A program made the position numbers and the translations under genes. A stretch of DNA of 64,000 nt. Origin: Actinostola sp. cb2023 (taxonomy: Eukaryota > Cnidaria > Anthozoa > Actiniaria > Actinostolidae). Each line of letters begins with the position of its first letter. Within the stretch, counting starts at the first letter, position 1. The stretch covers positions 281,001 through 345,000 of the forward strand of contig JAUJYZ010000239.1 of assembly GCA_033675265.1 (NCBI GenBank), given 5' to 3'. Shown one piece after another: positions 20,725 through 30,356 of the stretch. The notes below the pieces were generated by a model that was not told the origin of the DNA, did no database searches, and saw nothing but the letters and a program-made list of their open reading frames with translations.

Positions 20725-22055
20725 AAGGTATCAGGGTACCCCAAAAAACCTTTCAAATCACCGGTTTTGATTTTTTTGATAATCAAATCAAATTGAATAT
20801 TAAGCTTATCTACCATCTCCAAAAAACAGAATCTAAAAAAAATTTTTTCCTAAAAAGCTAGAATCAAAAAACGAATTTTGGATTTCATTTGATGTAAAAA
20901 GATGTTGACAAGCAAGCTGTCAACAGTACTCACGCAACAGACTTTCCACAAAGATTCAGATGCGAAGAAAGTATCCAAAAATCGTAACTCAAAACATCCT
21001 TGAATAACGATGCTAAACCACACACGGTCAAAGTGCTCGTATTTTCCGCCAACAGTAACTTTGTTTTCCTGCCTCGTTGTGTTACGAACGCTACGTACTG
21101 TAAGGCGATCTACTTATGAATGCCATTCATATGTCATCAGGTACTGTATGAAGAATCGCTCGCGCACGGAGCCAGTGTGCGCTTGAAACAGTTTTTCTTT
21201 CAAACTTTTTCCTTGTTTTTGGATGTTTTTGGACTTTGTCATTGTAAAAAACAAATTGAAGATGTTTTTTTCGTCGTCTGTACTCTTATTGGCACACACT
21301 TGACGTCATAAAATGTCCAAAACTTGGCAGTGAAATCACTCGCTACGCTCGTGATTCCACTTGAGTTTTGAACATTTTATGACGTCAAGTGTGTGTCAAT
21401 AAGAGTACAGACAACTCAAAACCATCTTCAATTTGTTAATTGGATCACATATTTGTGGTGGATTATCCACGCTTATGTAAACAAAGGCGCCACTTGACTT
21501 GAAAACTCTTTTGCCTTTTATTTCGGAAACAAAATAGCCATGAATCAAGCCCACATTTTGAGTTCCCGGTCAAAGGGATTTTATCCGATTTAGCTGAAAT
21601 TTTGTAGACACTTTGTCAGATAAATATTCTTCAAAATTCTGTCTCCGAATTCTAATATTCAATTTCCTTCGAAAGTTATAACTTGTTTTGTAAAGTGTTT
21701 TCCAGTTTTTGCAGAGCTCGAAGTTTAGGACCGTATAAAAACGCAACGGGTTAATTTATCAATAAACGGAGACACTTTTTTGGAAGCTATATCTCATGAG
21801 CTTATAAGGGTATTAGTCGAGGATTTCAGATAAATTGCGGCTATATGGGACCTCGGCGATTATAGTGATGTGAAAATCTGAACTTTTTTACCTATTTCAA
21901 ATATACTGTTTTTCTTCTAAAATTTAATTGTTTTATTGAATTCTGCATTTATTCAGCTTTCAGAAAATGTATACTTTATAGAGGTTTTCGCGTAACGAGT
22001 ACGTGCTAGAGCGTGTTGCGTGCATGATGGTCGTTTGGGGTACCCTGATACCTTA
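20725..22055. mobile_element. Nested element with AAGGTATCAGGGTACCCC inverted ends
   Basis: AGGTATCAGGGTACCCC near 20727 and its complement GGGGTACCCTGATACCT near 22037-22053 form 17-18-bp terminal inverted repeats, flanked on both sides by TAAA (a possible 4-bp target duplication, not certain). The 1.3-kb interior has no long reading frame, so it appears non-autonomous. It contains a strong palindrome at 21249-21440. Confidence 0.75.
21249..21440. mobile_element. Hairpin element with about 75-bp near-perfect arms
   Basis: AAATTGAAGATG...GTCTGTACTCTTATTGGCAC and onward pairs with GTGTGTCAATAAGAGTACAG...CATCTTCAATTTG. The loop of about 40 bp contains CACTCGCTACGCTCGTGATT. The arms share ACTTGACGTCATAAAATGT. 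The short frames at 21114-21311 on both strands are by-products. Confidence 0.85.
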
Positions 22056-22289
22056 AACTAATTATATGCAAATTTCTGGTACCAATTCCAGATGTTCTCC
22101 AAGATAAGCCGCACCCCCAACTTTGGATCACAATTTTCGGAAAAAAATACGGTACACGGTGAATACGGTACACGGTGAATACGGTGAATACGGTACACGA
22201 AAATGTACCTCAGGAAAATGTACAGTGTAAATAGATTCCCAGGGCCGTTGAGTCAAGTTTACGACCCTTTCAGCACTGAGGCAGGTTAA

Positions 22290-22605
22290 CAAATTCATCA
22301 ATTTGTACTGAAACAGGGTAGCAAGTGTGGCAATTTGAAGGGTGATAAGTTAGTCAGACATACGGTATGAAAATGAAGTGAAACCACGGTGCATGTGTGT
22401 GTCGTTTCATGATTAAATCAGGGTATGAACATCAATATCTGTTGCACTGAAACAGTAGCAAGTGTGGCAATTTGAAAGGTGATAAGTTAGTCAGACATAT
22501 GGTATGAAAATGAAGTGAAACCACGGTTTCCTTGCGTGTTGTTTCATGATTAAGTCAGAGTACGAAAGTCAATACTGTATTTGTTGCACTGAAACAGGGT
22601 CAGGA
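22290..22605. repeat. Tandem duplication, about 145-bp unit (two copies plus a stub)
   Basis: GCAAGTGTGGCAATTTGAA, GTGATAAGTTAGTCAGACAT and ATGAAAATGAAGTGAAACCA occur at about 22321-22400 and again at 22460-22530. A third start (TTGCACTGAAACAGGGTCAG) lies at about 22583. It is followed by a run of about 24 G at 22619-22642. Confidence 0.85.
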
Positions 22606-22642
22606 TTCAAAGGAAGAGGTGGGGGGGGGGGGGGGGGGGGGG

Positions 22643-24447
22643 CACTTTCACCCTATGTTATGATGAGTACCCTTCTCCCCCTCTCCCCCACTCGCGAACA
22701 TTGATTTTTCTACAGTTCTGTTCAGTTTCCAAAAAGAATGGTACAAATTGACATTGTAAAATGTATCAAATTAATATTAATTTAAACAGATATGTCACTT
22801 GGCACCAATGCTCATTGTCGTTGAACAGAACCATTGTACATGTAGCTATTCAAGCACGTGCTTGCTGACCTTGCTTTTCTTGATCAGTTTCTCAATGTGC
22901 ACTTCTTTGGCAAGCTGTGCGCAGTTACTGATTACTGTAAGAATAAGACAATTTGAACACAATGAAACCATGCTACATTGTAATTTATTTGTGATGTTGT
23001 ACAAAACTTATGCAGAATGGCGCTGTTTGCTTTGCCTGACATTTGAAGGCAGACAATAACATTCATGGACTTTTAAAAACCAAGCTTGAGTTTCAAAAGG
23101 TGAAGACATAGTGTGCAGCATTGCCAGCAATATTGCTGAAAGTGCGTTGTGTGCAACATTGCAGAAGTAGAATTACATTGTACTTTAAACAATAAACTTG
23201 ACCACAACAATTGCAGAGGTGGACACACACTGCAATCATATTGCAATCAATATTGCATCATGAATCTGTACCATGAGACCTTGCATTTACCTGTTCTCAT
23301 TCCGTGGCATTTCTTGATCCATAACTTGTAAGGCATGTTTAAGCCCCTATATACACCACAACATTATTAAATCAGGCAGTGTTTACACTTAGAAGAAGTA
23401 AACAAGTTACCAAACCTTGGCAGAAATTAGAGAACTATTGCTTGTTGAGCAGTTAACCTTAGTTTTCTGATTTATACCTTGGTGATCACGCTCAAGTGTA
23501 AATGCAGCCTCACTAAACATACAACGTAGCCTGATTTTCAGACGGCACGGAGTCGACCGATGACCTCAACTCCGTCAGTGCTGTTTGAAAAACAGGCTAC
23601 AGTAAACATGTATGGACAGAAACATCCATAAAATCTATGACTTTATAACAACTTTACTTGCAAATAAAGATGACAATAATGGCAAAAAAGGGTGTCAAAA
23701 GGGGGAACTGTATCCCCATATTTAAGTTATAAACCCCCTATAAGTTACTGATAGAATTGGTCATATTTCATCTGGTGAAGAATTAAAAGTACATGTACTT
23801 TCCCCCGTCCTCTAGAAAGCCTAGTTTTGACGACCAAACAGTGTAATAAGTTCTACTTCCAGACAGAATACGTTATTTTTGTAGCCATTAATTCATTCTG
23901 ATTAATTAGTGTATCACTACCAAGGCGACAAGGAGACTGACTTACAACACCACAGTCGTCTTTAATACTTGGTATTTCTCATCACCAAACAGAAATACTT
24001 GTAAAATACGTTGAATTTGTAAGATAGTATCATTACTTCTCACCTTTCTGCTCAGATATTCACGAACAAGTGAAGCAGTCAGTGACTCGATGTCATCCAT
24101 GATTCAAACTTTGAATCAAGCACAAACTTGCCTCAAAAACACAACTTGAGCGGGTTTTTGGCGCTCAAAACACCCGCCTAGCACTAGAACACGTAGGATA
24201 TGGTACAAGTACAGTCGTGCAAAGGTTTGTACTTCATTTTGAGCAGTAAAAACAGTAAATTTGTGACCAAAACACGCGAAAGTGTTCACAAACACGATAA
24301 AATGTGTATTTTTATGAAGGAAACCACTGACCGGGGCTCAAGAAACACAGGGATACCGTAATGGCGGGAAGCGCTTGGCGCATTTTGCAAAAGTTTTCTG
24401 CGACACAACACAAATATTATATAGCTGTCCGTGAACCGTCAATCACG
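22643..24447. other. Stretch without recognisable genes; one small hairpin element
   Basis: No supported coding region. The only structured feature I see is a hairpin at about 23527-23604 (GTAGCCTGATTTTCAGACGG ... AACAGGCTAC), a short inverted-repeat element of about 78 bp. Confidence 0.5.
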
Positions 24448-25001
24448 ATGCGATGTAGGGGGCAGGGTAGACTTGCCACAAGTCGATCACACTTTTTATT
24501 CTGATAGCGTCGCGAGAATGAGGGAGCGACTTTGAGAAAGTCTAGAGGCAGGGCAGCTCGGATCATTCAGGCAAATGCAACAGTTGTATATCTTTAATAT
24601 CAACGAATAAAGGTCCCGATAAAGGTTGAACGTATACTGGTATTAACATGAGTATATTGCAATTCGTACGTTTGAAAGACTCTATATCTGAACCCATGAT
24701 GCTTTGCGTGCACAAAAGTCAATCAGTGCGAAACGATTTGTTGTAAACTGAGATAATACTGCGTTACTTAAAGTCGATATTATCAGGCATGATGGGCTCG
24801 TACACATGGTCTATTATACGGCTTACAACGATATGTCACGTTATCCCCCGGTGGAGGGGGTACTCCCATATATGGGCTATACGGGGGACGTGCCGCTGGA
24901 CAGGGTATGGTTTTTGGCCTCTCTGTCCTGAACAGGGTATATAATTTTATGTGAGTCTGTCCCGTAAACAGCGAGTCGATGTAGCTGAGTGCCTCACCCA
25001 G

Positions 25002-25185
25002 CTACCAGCCTTTCTTATCAGACGGATTCTTCTTCTGTGGCCCAGTTTCGATCTCTTCGTACAACTGTTTGATCTTGTCATCGAAATGAACAGCCAAAGC
25101 AGGACGTTTGAATTTTAGAGTCGGTGTCACGAGTCCGTCTTCGATTGAGAACGGAGTTGGGCTGAGGTAGCTAGATGGCTTTGAC
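25002..25185 (-). CDS. Long-chain acyl-CoA synthetase, orphan terminal exon
   Basis: On the minus strand a good acceptor (TATTCTTCAG) is followed by 61 codons and a TAG at 25002-25004. The product begins SKPSSYLSPTPFSIEDGLVT, continues PTLKFKRPALAVHFDDKIKQ and LYEEIETG, and ends DKKGW. The run PF.IE.GL.TPT.K.KRP.L...F...I..LY is the signature of the C-terminal tail of long-chain fatty-acid CoA ligases (ACSL type), which activate fatty acids with ATP and CoA. No upstream exon could be found to the right on the minus strand. What follows immediately is a minisatellite and then block B. It is either the last exon of a gene whose other exons lie far away or, more likely, a stranded fragment. The corresponding part of block A lacks it. 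Confidence 0.72.
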
Positions 25186-25258
25186 CTGAAGAATACAGAA
25201 AGATTAGGAGAGAATTAAGATACATATGGTATGTGTATAAACGAAGGAAGGGTACTAG

Positions 25259-25453
25259 GAGAGAAGTGGAAGTGAGAAGTGGAAGTGAGAAGTGGAAGTG
25301 AGAAGTGGAAGTGAGAAGTGGAAGTGAGAAGTGGAAGTGAGAAGTGGAAGTGAGAAGTGGAAGCGAGAAGTGGAAGCGAGAAGTGGAAGTGAGAAGTGGA
25401 AGTGAGAAGTGGAAGCGAGAAGTGGAAGTGAGAAGCGGAAGTGAGAAGTGGAA
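25259..25453. repeat. 12-bp minisatellite (GAGAAGTGGAAG)
   Basis: About 16 copies of GAGAAGTGGAAGT/C in tandem, with T/C variation at one position. The period of 12 keeps minus-strand frames open (Thr-Ser-His-Phe-His-Phe), which are not genes. It sits just upstream, in minus-strand terms, of the acyl-CoA synthetase exon. Confidence 0.93.
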
Positions 25454-25775
25454 AGTGACACAAAGTCACTGAGCTATGATTCGGGTTTTCCCGTTTCCTA
25501 AATTACCTGGGCAAGACATAATTTCGTGAGGGCGCAAACACCCCCTCCCCTCCCCTCCCAATCTTATCCTAAGAATGATAATACTGAACCACGCGAGCAA
25601 ATGATTTCCTCAATTACTCGGGCTTCCTGTGGAATAGCCCCGTTACAAATTGCTAACTGGGTTGTACAGCGCATGCTCTGTGCCGCTGAGAAAACTAAGG
25701 CTCGACAGTATAGTTCCGTCAAGACTTTTAAGTACTCAAAGTACTTTGACTGTATACGATTTCTCCACAAATTCA

Positions 25776-25925
25776 GAATACCCCCCACTATTGTTCTCAC
25801 AGAATACCCCCCACTATTGTTCTCAAAGAATACCCCCCACTATTGTTCTCAAAGAGCGGCACTTTTTGAGAACGAGACAAAATACAATAGTGGGGGAGAT
25901 AGGGGGGGGGGGGGGGGGGGGGGAG
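25776..25925. repeat. Triplicated 28-bp unit with an inverted copy and a poly-G run
   Basis: GAATACCCCCCACTATTGTT plus CTCACA/CTCAAA occurs three times (25776-25855). It is followed by GAGAACGAGAC and CAATAGTGGGGGAGATA in opposite orientation, then about 20 G (25902-25922). Probably replication-slippage debris around a foldback end. Confidence 0.8.
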
Positions 25926-25989
25926 GAGTATTCTGTATTCTGCAATCTAGCCTATACTTTCACTCGTAAGTTTATATTGTTCGTTTTAT

Positions 25990-26277
25990 TACTGATCGGG
26001 TACAGCCCTTTGCAAAAATTATGTAAAAGCAATATATATCGATATATCAATATATCGGGTGCATTGTGGGTAATTTTCATCATAAAATGGCTGAATAAGC
26101 CCTCTAAAATTAAAAATTTTCAATTATTTTTTCACATACATACTACAAAGGTTGATTGGGTTTAGATTCAGGTTTAATAGTAGCTAAAATCAAAGAATTA
26201 GGATTATGCAAATTATTATATATTGATATATCGATATATATTGCTTTTACAGAATTTTTGCAAAACGCTGTATACTG
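25990..26277. mobile_element. MITE with TACAGCCCTTTGCAAAA ends (mariner-like, TA target)
   Basis: The left end TACAGCCCTTTGCAAAAATT and right end (complement) AATTTTTGCAAAACGCTGTA flank about 290 bp. Subterminal parts are AT-rich palindromes (CGATATATCAATATATCG). TA occurs on both edges as expected for Tc1/mariner-type insertion. A second family member is at 58898-59157. Confidence 0.8.
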
Positions 26278-26336
26278 AGTTTGTGAAAACTAAAGTTGAT
26301 TTTCATTCGTCAAATCGTTTTTGCAAGGAATTCATG

Positions 26337-26571
26337 TTTATGTCTTTTCGGGCCCGCAAAGTTTACGGAGCTTTCGAGAAACAGACCCCTGCTGCTATTA
26401 TTATTATTATTATTAATGTGCAGCTCTCAAAACTGTGAATTAGTTTTTTTGAGACAGAAGTATGTAAACACATTAAAAAAGTTCACAGTTTTGAGAGCTG
26501 CACATTAATAATAGCAGCAGGGGTCTGTTTCTCAAAAGCTCCGTAAACTTTGCGGGCCCGAAAAGACATCA
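26337..26571. mobile_element. Hairpin element, about 95-bp arms
   Basis: TGTCTTTTCGGGCCCGCAAA, GTTTACGGAGCTTTCGAGAA, ACAGACCCCTGCTGCTATTA and TGTGCAGCTCTCAAAACTGT are repeated in complement on the right side. The arms differ chiefly by extra ATT copies in the left arm. The loop is about 35 bp. Confidence 0.9.
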
Positions 26572-26760
26572 ACCATGATTGAGCACAGCCACGTCTTGCT
26601 AGTTCCGTGCTATGCCTTTCTATTTACGATATACCAGTACTGGATCGGACTGTGTTTACATCACATGATGTTAACCATGATTGAGCACAGCCACGCCTTG
26701 CTAGTTCCTTGCTGTGCCTTTCTACTTACGATATACCAATACTGGACTATACCGCGCTGA
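26571..26760. repeat. Tandem duplication of a 102-bp segment
   Basis: AACCATGATTGAGCACAGCC starts at 26571 and again at 26673. The copies differ at a handful of positions. The 61-codon plus-strand frame across both is a translation of the duplication with no family resemblance. Confidence 0.88.
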
Positions 26761-27431
26761 AGACAACATTCACAACTACTTTAACTCATACGACAATCAT
26801 TGTTCATTTGGACTGTACCAAAGGTTGTGACAAAATACAATTACATTCCTTACTCTCAGGGGTTCCATTCGACTAATTAATTGTTTTCACAAAGTTGCAA
26901 AGTTCGCAACGGTGAATGGGCTCCTGATGTCATCGTTGCTATCGTGATATGTATATTCCAACTGATATACTTCATGGATGAAGACCCCGGCGTGGGAACC
27001 GCAAAAACAACAAAAGCGAATGGCGACATTTACTTAGTTCAAGAGTAAGGTTTATAGATTTCTGCCGACCAATCGATCAGATTACTTTGTATTGTTGTAT
27101 GACAGTGTTTCAATAGTTGATCGTAGAGAAGCGATTATCAGTCTTATTTCGTGCTAATTATACACAAACTATTATTCAAAGTGTAACAAAAGAACAAAAG
27201 AACACAAAAATGCAATGGAAATAAAGTGTACTAATGTGTATTATACGTGAATGTAAACCGCTTTAGCACTGTTTCACAGAAAAGAAACATTGTTTGCACT
27301 CTACCCAGACCTGAGTAGCTCCAACACAATACCCTATACCTCGACAAATTACTTCGTATACTCTCAGCCGGATTTCACAAAGTTGTTCGCAACGGTGTGT
27401 GACCTTCAGACGTCATCGTTGCTATGGTAAT

Positions 27432-27937
27432 CAGGGGCGGATCCAGGTTTTTGTCAAACAGGGGGTTGTGTTGCGGCCGTTGTGTTGTGTGAGCGGCAAA
27501 GCCGCGAAGTACTAGGGGGTGTGGGGGCATGCCCCCCCCAGAAAATTTTGAAATCTACAAGCTCTAAAATGCAATTTTTAGAGATCTGGAGTTGTTTTAT
27601 TAACACAACAAAACTCAATTTTCAGTAAAATTTTGAGTTTATTGGACATCCAACAAAGATGCTTGGAAGTCTTCTTGGGTGAGCTTACAAGTATGAAGGC
27701 TTCACATACGTTGTTGACGCTAAAAACGGCAGGTTCTTTCTGCTATCAGTCAAACCCGGCCTCGAAGTCGAACGGTCGTGTAAACAGTATGAATGAATTA
27801 TATTATTCTTACGAGGGAGAGAGCTGAAAGTGCAAGAGAGACCTACGGACAGACATATCTATACAAGCGGTATTAAAAAAATATCCATAGGGGGGTACGT
27901 TGCAACCCCCAGAACCCTCCCCCTGGATCCGCCCCTG
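27432..27937. mobile_element. Complete hAT-type MITE, 16-bp perfect terminal inverted repeats
   Basis: Begins CAGGGGCGGATCCAGG and ends with its exact complement CCTGGATCCGCCCCTG. The element is 506 bp with no transposase. It lies in the TRIM copy B upstream region. The matching place in copy A (about 16151, TGGTAAT-AGATATCC) is an empty site, so this copy inserted after the duplication. TAAT is found on both sides; any 8-bp target duplication is degraded (ATGGTAAT against GGACTAAT). The truncated relative is at 10432-10770. Confidence 0.9.
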
Positions 27938-28047
27938 GGACTAATAGATATCCATCTGACATATCGACTTCTCGGAACTCGGTGGACGCACAATCCCACT
28001 AAAGCTAAACAACAGAAGAATGGCAACTTAATGCGTTCGTTCGAGAC

Positions 28048-30285
28048 TTGGAGAAGGAATTAACGTGTTCTATTTGTAATGACATATTTACAGAGCCCAA
28101 AACACTTCAGTGTCTTCACAGTTTCTGCTTTGATTGCATCGCAAAGTGGAATGAAACGTGCAGAAACCAAAGAAAGCGACTGACGTGTCCTACTTGTAGA
28201 GCTCCAGTTAACGTGCAAGGAGGTGATGTCTCGAAGCTACCTTCTTCCTTCAATCTTAACTCACTGTTGCAGCTGTTTAATGTGATGGGGAGAAAAGCTG
28301 AAGAACAGAACCAACGGGAACTGCCATTATGTGTTTCCTGTGCAAAAAATGTGATGTTAGTTGCATTTTGCTCTCAATGCGGAGGGATCGTTTGTGAGGA
28401 TTGCGTCAACGCCCACAAAACCTTGAAAGCATTACAGCGCGATCATCAAGTCACGATGTTGTCTGAGTTCAACCAAGAACATTTGAACAGCTACATCAAT
28501 AATCAAGCGTTTTGTAAGGAGAAATTCCATGAGAAAAACAAGCTGGAATACTACTGTAAGACCTGCTTAAAATGCATTTGTCAGAAGTGTGTCGCAACAA
28601 CTCACAGTACTCATGACAAGGTGAGCGTAGAAGAAGCAGCTGAAGATGCTAAGAAAGTTATTAGACGTGACATGAATCGATTGAATCCGTTCAAGGAACA
28701 ATACCAGAGAGAATTACAATTGTCCAAGCAAAACATGTCTAGATTTGAAAACGAAATTAACGCGGCAAAGAAGAAAGTTGACGACGAGAAAGAAGCTCAA
28801 ATGAAGATCTTACAAGATCATCACAACGCAACGATGAGAACGTTGGACGAAATGCTTCGTCAACACCAAACAACAAACGATGAAGAGCAAAGTGAACTGA
28901 ACACTGGCATCCAACAATTCGCTGACTTTCAACATCAGTGTCACACAATGGAAGAAAAAAACTTGACGCTTCAAATTCTAGAAAGCTATCGAACCCTTCA
29001 AGAGATATGCAACACTTTGCTAGAAAGGAAATCGATCTTGTCGACCAAGCCCGTCAAGCGTGACTTATGTGTAGATTACCAACTACCCATGAAATACGTA
29101 CAAGAACTTGGCAAGATTGTGGAGAGCGTGACAGACCCGTCACGTTGCTCAATAGAATGTGAGAATGACGTCAGATGGACCGTCAGATGTGGTTTTGTTC
29201 ATCAGTTTCGCATCGTGACAAGAAATTCAGAAGGACAAGTTTGCACCACGAATAAAGGCTCCATTGATGCACAAATCAAAGATGTCGACGGCAGCGAGGT
29301 GGAAAATGAAGTCACTGAAAGTGAAACTGGAAAATACAACGTCACGTACAGAGCAGAGAAACCTTCACCGTACACAATTCTGGTGAGCATTGGAGGAAAA
29401 GCGATCAAGAACTCCCCACAGCAAGTACAGACTATTGACGCTAGAGCAGAGATTAAAAGTGTGAGAGTTTTTGGAAGAGAAACAACAGCAAAGCCCTTTC
29501 TCCCTAGAAGAGTAACACCAAGTGATAGCGGAGAGATACTGGCTATCACTGACTATGGTAATCACAGCATTGTAATATTCACTGTTGATGGAAAGTACGT
29601 GCGAGAAATTGGTGTTGAAGGAACAGGAGACGGTGAACTGAGTCGTCCAAGTGGTACAGTCTTTAATGAAAACACAATATTTGTGAGCGATAACCCAGAT
29701 GATAATGGTAGGATACAAGAGTTTGGCCTGGACGGTACGTACCTAAGAACTGTTTACAAGCAAAAAGGAGTGCTTATTTTAAACATGTGCGTAACGGATC
29801 ACAACTTTGCGTGTTTAGAGCTCACTGTCGATGCAAACAAAACCAATATAAAGTTGTTTGCCAAACAAACTGGACATTTTGTCAAAGGAATTGAAATCAA
29901 CCCGCCTGCCATTAATCCTCGGTGTGCTTTTGGGTTTGCTTATCATAACGGTAAATACTTTATATCTTATTGGAAAGACGACTGTATCTGCGTTTTTGAT
30001 GACAATGGTGGTTTCTTGCACAAATTTGGAGCGAAGGGGAAGAAAGACGGTGAGTTTGATGGTGTAGCTGGACTTGCTGTTTATGGTGCAGACATGATTC
30101 TTGTCTGTGATAGTGATAACCACCGTGTTCAAGTGTTCACACACGAGGGTGTTTTTATAAGTTCCTTTGGAAGCCATGGTTCTCGTCTTGGTCAAATGAA
30201 TGGACCTGTTGATGTCGCTGTTACACGAGATGGTAAAGTCATTGTAGTGGAATACGGTCGTAGTCGTGTACAGGTTTGGCAGTGA
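28048..30285 (+). CDS. TRIM-NHL protein, copy B; start codon lost
   Basis: Same layout as copy A: RING (CSIC, CLHSFCFDC, CPTC), two B-boxes (CVSC...CEDC; CKEKFH...HSTH), coiled coil, filamin domain, NHL propeller, stop TGA at 30283-30285. Most residues agree with copy A. Differences cluster in the NHL part, and there is a 4-residue insertion (RWTV) from a 12-bp duplication at about 29165-29185. The odd point is the start. Copy A begins ATGGCGGAACTTAAT, while copy B has ATGGCAACTTAATGCG: a 2-base deletion puts the old ATG (28020) into a frame that stops at once. The next ATG (28031) is also out of frame. The RING frame, open back to 28006, contains no ATG; the first in-frame ATG lies beyond the RING (NVMGRK). 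The listed start at 28048 is a TTG and only marks the conserved frame. Either it is a young pseudogene, an upstream exon supplies the start, or a RING-less protein is made. Confidence 0.85.
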   Translation: MEKELTCSICNDIFTEPKTLQCLHSFCFDCIAKWNETCRNQRKRLTCPTCRAPVNVQGGDVSKLPSSFNLNSLLQLFNVMGRKAEEQNQRELPLCVSCAKNVMLVAFCSQCGGIVCEDCVNAHKTLKALQRDHQVTMLSEFNQEHLNSYINNQAFCKEKFHEKNKLEYYCKTCLKCICQKCVATTHSTHDKVSVEEAAEDAKKVIRRDMNRLNPFKEQYQRELQLSKQNMSRFENEINAAKKKVDDEKEAQMKILQDHHNATMRTLDEMLRQHQTTNDEEQSELNTGIQQFADFQHQCHTMEEKNLTLQILESYRTLQEICNTLLERKSILSTKPVKRDLCVDYQLPMKYVQELGKIVESVTDPSRCSIECENDVRWTVRCGFVHQFRIVTRNSEGQVCTTNKGSIDAQIKDVDGSEVENEVTESETGKYNVTYRAEKPSPYTILVSIGGKAIKNSPQQVQTIDARAEIKSVRVFGRETTAKPFLPRRVTPSDSGEILAITDYGNHSIVIFTVDGKYVREIGVEGTGDGELSRPSGTVFNENTIFVSDNPDDNGRIQEFGLDGTYLRTVYKQKGVLILNMCVTDHNFACLELTVDANKTNIKLFAKQTGHFVKGIEINPPAINPRCAFGFAYHNGKYFISYWKDDCICVFDDNGGFLHKFGAKGKKDGEFDGVAGLAVYGADMILVCDSDNHRVQVFTHEGVFISSFGSHGSRLGQMNGPVDVAVTRDGKVIVVEYGRSRVQVWQ

Positions 30286-30356
30286 ATAAACCACTAGATT
30301 TACAGATACCGTGCAGCAATCTCATAGAACAGTCTTTTATATAGTCTTTAGTACTT

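Larger units (their letters stand above)
19546..22200. mobile_element. Nested DNA-transposon region, outer ends CCGTATTCACC / GGTGAATACGG
   Basis: The left side (about 19548) reads ACCGTATTCACCGGCGTATA then AGCCGCAC; the right side (about 22105-22200) has ATAAGCCGCACCCCC followed by two to three tandem GGTGAATACGGTACAC copies. These inverted ends suggest one decayed element, now about 2.6 kb because of insertions. Inside, AACGCAAAGCAAACC-type segments at about 19745-19870 recur inverted near 20590-20690, marking a further inner inverted repeat. No transposase frame is seen. Confidence 0.6.
24448..30340. repeat. Duplicated block B (partner of 13036-18600)
   Basis: Three pieces align in order and orientation with block A: 24448-24961 with 13036-13563; 25453-25636 with 15772-15955; and 27220-30335 with about 15947-18625 (upstream region, TRIM gene, first 3' segment). 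Between them B has material absent from A: the acyl-CoA synthetase exon, a minisatellite, a mariner-like MITE, a hairpin element and a hAT MITE. The start-to-start offset is about 11.4-11.8 kb. This is a tandem segmental duplication later diversified by insertions and deletions. Confidence 0.9.

Noticed and set aside
28020..28063. ATG at 28020 or 28031 as the start of TRIM copy B
   Set aside because: Both are out of frame with the RING and reach stops within a few codons; the conserved frame has no ATG before the RING.
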